From NCBI RefSeq assembly GCF_002153605.1, contig NZ_JOPG01000003.1:1-64000 (forward strand): a DNA stretch of 64,000 nucleotides, written 5' to 3'. Under the pieces are notes generated by a model. It was not told the DNA's origin. It made no database searches and worked only from the letters and a program-made list of their open reading frames with translations. Shown piece by piece: positions 63,301-64,000 of the stretch. Source of the stretch: Acetobacter malorum. GTDB lineage: Bacteria; Pseudomonadota; Alphaproteobacteria; Acetobacterales; Acetobacteraceae. Position numbers and translations under genes: made by a program. The number at the start of each line of letters is the position of its first letter. Position 1 is the stretch's first letter.

Positions 63301-63424
63301 GGATGAGGAGCTCATCACCACCATGCGCAAAGCCTGCGGCATGGGGCGTATGGGAGCGGCAACACGAGCCCGGTTTGAAGCCGCTCTGGCACGCAGCCGC
63401 GCCCCGGAAAACAGTCCCTCCTGA
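57359..63424 (+). CDS. DUF4011 / SF1 helicase / Vsr-like nuclease protein with transglutaminase-like domain
   Basis: Giant protein of 2021 residues; GGAG lies 9 bases before the ATG. Order: a beta-rich N-terminal region (about 30-140); a transglutaminase-like domain (about 165-330) with C243 (ATCLDTA), H269 (GHAF) and possibly D280; a variable linker; DUF4011 (about 400-610) opening with RLLDMSGRNRLLNL; an SF1 helicase with Walker A GPPGTGKS (K736), Walker B IFDEAS (D1368-E1369), GDPKQLPP and motif VI AITRARER (about 1604); a Vsr/MTES_1575-like nuclease (about 1657-1765) with GFRVDLGV and GVECDG; a charged linker; and DUF3320 (about 1868-1940). Proteins of this DUF4011-helicase-Vsr plan have been reported as single-gene antiphage factors. 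Its target here is unknown. Confidence 0.88.
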   Translation: MDLEHTEEVSIVTETPQPAPVPAPPASPVLKVSLQDALNASLWENSVPVLLELALQNETDRSFSQIDVTVSSEPPVIRPRAWHLQQIDPGQFRTLKDLDLKLDGAFLSTQTEASRATVTFLATDKETGEELTRHTTDVRVLARNEWGGLSGIPDILAAFVMPNDPAIARILRSATEILKKEGLSSSLEGYQGSKERVWQQAQAIWCAICQLDLAYINPPASFIDYGQRVRLPSQIVEDRLATCLDTAVLFAACLEAVGIRPIIVLTQGHAFTGFWLAKLDAGVSVMQDLPALRNRLKLQDLAVFETTLVTAGRKPSFSVACEKGEANLRHAGEDEENTFREIIDIHRARLRRIHPLSCSLPSAPAEDQPDAEEPEAALPAFEPAPVLREDPQEVEEDKPSTPADRLQRWCNRLLDMSGRNRLLNLPRSDKQLIVVDCPNPSELENHLAAMRSGRLTKPLRFCPWPDMMDEGDPRQASLHHERHHEDAARAYAEEALGRNELLVSRKENQLQAALTELYRRARAAEHEGGSNVLFLTIGALAWTAEGRDKPYLAPLILIPVILERPSVKSGFVLRAHPDESRINATLLEMLQADYGLRFPALEGETLPEDESGLDVDRILELFRVGLRSVPGWEVRDYVTLTTLSFAKFLMWKDLQERSDKLRTSEVATRLLDGITAEDTEAAPLPRFFEVDGSLDEALVKADLICPMEADSSQLKAVARAASGESFVLIGPPGTGKSQTITNIIANTLAQNRTILFVAEKRTALEVVRNRLKQIGLAEFCLDLFSPKASKLAVLGQLEAAQTVLENFSPDEWDRSRQQLDQIRTELNNYVVVLHQKWRNGWTAYRAIGVTLRADDAQTLVIPLSWPDCNAHTAQDYQTLADTAENIASLYDRIGDVVQSPKLAGLEHVEWSPIWEGRLLDAVSAALASLSRLRTAAEDAARALGLGTSDLSLRRLRQLNILCGQLLKPEACAWAFPDTSQQTLDSLLAEKMPIARHAQLKGELRTKWKPEVLNLPLESMVQEWQESKEKWIFARSKIQKGLRKKLESHTTALPDECEDDLVRLAAIQALEKQLKDAQHHTVVGPVWQGLDTDFSKIEAMHAWGAKTRSALAACAGDTAALLAARTHLNALLRDGMDLLRTGGPVHHALTAFQGTLAECQTSLEALGALSGSDALALVENSQPTWPDTMTETLQAWKQSARDLRDWCSWKHACQDAVRLGLTPLITAIEHGLVASHDVTRVFEANYARWWVRFAIDQSPLLRGFVAAKHEKQIERFRTLDRTLMEMSVRLIRSQLAGQIPDARTRQTDPEYKVLTRELAKKMQHLPIRQLAEKMPTALRRLTPCLMMSPLSVAQYLPADATAFDLVIFDEASQIPTWDAIGAIGRGKQVIVVGDPKQLPPTDFFNRTASDTDEVMETQTCDLESILDECLGAGVPPVNLSWHYRSRHESLIAFSNQAYYGGQLITFPSPVTKDQAVSFRFVPGGVYMRGAGRTNPVEARAVVAEALRLLQDGSERSLGIVTFNSDQQTLITDLMDKARSEDPALERFFSDDAAEPVLIRNLENVQGEERDIMLFSLTYGPDQAGKITLNFGPLNRDGGERRLNVAITRARERLIVFGSLHGDQIDIARTQAVGVHDLRKFLTFAEHGATALAGLHEGSVGDFDSDFEKEVAALLRLKGWQVVPQIGVSGFRVDLGVVDPDRPTTFLAGVECDGATYHRSATARDRDRLRQAVLENLGWTILRIWSTDWWTNAQRECDRLDKALHALLTKIREERAAQEEEEHAHAALLHAETDPAEAQDAALTQDDAQDPKEHSDHPDNAVSNKTTSGDPGLYARAPEGLLPQANPVLPRNEQETSEDQPDAVPDQALFFKDTYTPTLIRLIQQEVKTQGPVREDLLVQSISRQHGFARAGREIRERLQGLIPASFPRTQEDVGTFVWPETVSPDAPLAFKAPTPHETLDPATVPLAMLVSLAKTLLLTGLPDEELITTMRKACGMGRMGAATRARFEAALARSRAPENSPS

Positions 63425-63435
63425 CTTAACTCCCT

Positions 63436-63480
63436 CTCCATCCGGAAGACAGCATCAGAACAGCGATCTTTCGGATGGAG
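63436..63480 (+). terminator. Hairpin downstream of the helicase gene
   Basis: A 14-bp stem with one G-U pair (CTCCATCCGGAAGA at 63436-63449, TCTTTCGGATGGAG at 63467-63480) begins 12 bases after the stop. No U-tract follows, so termination is possible but not classical. Confidence 0.45.
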
Positions 63481-63548
63481 CAACGGAACGCTTACACCCT
63501 GCACCCCGTTCAGACTGAAAAGTCTCTTCTTCTGCAAAGGGTGCCGGT

Positions 63549-64000
63549 ATGTCTCCTCACGACCTGTTTCCGCGCCGCATTCTTCCTCTTCCTATTGAAG
63601 ACTACGCTCTGCTGGGGGATTGTCACACTGCGGCACTGACCGGGCGTGACGGCACCATAGACTGGTTGTGCCTGCCACGGTTTGACAGCCCCGCCTGTCT
63701 GGCGGCGTTGCTGGGTAATGGAGAACATGGGCACTGGGCCTTACACCCGGCAGAACCCGTTCTGAGTGTGCAGCGTCGTTATCGTGATGACACGCTGATT
63801 TTAGAAACCACATTTACCACCCAAAATGGTGACGTAACATTGACGGAGTGCATGCCTGTTGAACAGGAGCACCGCACCCTGATCCGCTGTATTACGGCCG
63901 TCCGCGGACAAGTGCAGATGCGGTGCAGCCTGCGTCTGCGGTTTGATTACGGGCAAACTATTCCGTGGGTTACCAGCCTGCCTGATGGAAGCGGCCTCTG
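63549..64000 (+). CDS. GH15-type glucoamylase/trehalase-like glycosidase, N-terminal part
   Basis: An open frame from the ATG at 63549 runs off the window after 150 codons. It reads like the N-terminal beta-sandwich of bacterial GH15 glycosidases (glucoamylase or trehalase type): IEDYALLGDCHTAALT, GTIDWLCLPRFDSPACLAALL and a later QRRYRDDTLILETTF. These enzymes cleave alpha-glucosidic bonds with an inverting mechanism; the catalytic (alpha/alpha)6 barrel lies beyond the edge. There is no signal peptide, so it is probably intracellular. The upstream GTGCCGGT offers no clear ribosome site. Confidence 0.85.
   Translation, partial: MSPHDLFPRRILPLPIEDYALLGDCHTAALTGRDGTIDWLCLPRFDSPACLAALLGNGEHGHWALHPAEPVLSVQRRYRDDTLILETTFTTQNGDVTLTECMPVEQEHRTLIRCITAVRGQVQMRCSLRLRFDYGQTIPWVTSLPDGSGL

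Overview
This window looks like chromosomal DNA of an alphaproteobacterium, most likely an acetic acid bacterium (Acetobacteraceae, Acetobacter/Gluconobacter group). The reasons are a full PhyR-NepR-EcfG general stress circuit (known only from Alphaproteobacteria), a glycerol catabolic glpR-D-F-K set, a compact dnaA-dnaN-recF-gyrB block, and protein sequences that read as that family. The genus is an inference; no rRNA is present. I saw no insertion sequence, prophage, integrase or CRISPR array.

Layout. 1-91: N-terminus of a membrane-anchored peptidylprolyl isomerase. 314-4034 (+): tpiA, secG, pyrG, kdsA, closed by a strong terminator. 4035-4485: gene-free, structured DNA. 4486-12460 (-): gyrB, recF, dnaN, dnaA, rpsT, mutM, with two DnaA-box-like sequences between rpsT and mutM. 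12490-18163 (+): ubiE, coaBC, dut, then a fused-permease NitT/TauT-type ABC transporter and its ATPase. 18173-23457 (-): msrA, valS, a TolC-like channel, tRNA-Cys. 23667-28406: a short-chain dehydrogenase, an acyltransferase-like protein, thiL, nusB, nrdR and an unusual PCu(A)C-like protein. 28492-35594 (-): glpK, glpF, glpD, glpR, recQ and a small lipoprotein. 35716-39133 (-): cydD and cydC. 39266-43401: the general stress cluster (sensor kinase, NepR, two EcfG-type sigma factors, divergent PhyR). 43446-47874: an ABC-F ATPase, tRNA-Val, a glutathione transferase, an OmpR-type regulator and an L,D-transpeptidase-like protein. 47891-52634 (-): cation/proton antiporter, rsmB, guaB. 52774-57179: mntR, mntH and a TonB-dependent receptor. 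57359-63424: a 2021-residue DUF4011/helicase/Vsr-like nuclease protein. 63549-64000: start of a GH15 glucoamylase-like gene.

How genes work together. GlpF, GlpK and GlpD take glycerol to dihydroxyacetone phosphate, which TpiA connects to glycolysis. GlpR probably acts at a TTCG-N4-CGAA site found just upstream of glpD. Phosphorylated PhyR should pull NepR off EcfG-type sigma factors, and the HisKA_2 kinase encoded beside nepR is the obvious PhyR kinase candidate.

The most interesting signal is in the manganese block. A near-perfect MntR operator (ATAGCA-AA-TGCTAT) overlaps a good -10 element upstream of the TonB-dependent receptor next to mntR and mntH. This suggests a manganese-repressed outer-membrane receptor paired with the inner-membrane importer MntH, and it moves the likely receptor start codon downstream. 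Other points of note are a PCu(A)C-like protein lacking the methionine copper ligands, a MutM whose zinc finger lacks its fourth cysteine, and a stress kinase with four cysteines, including a CxxC pair, in its predicted periplasmic sensor domain.
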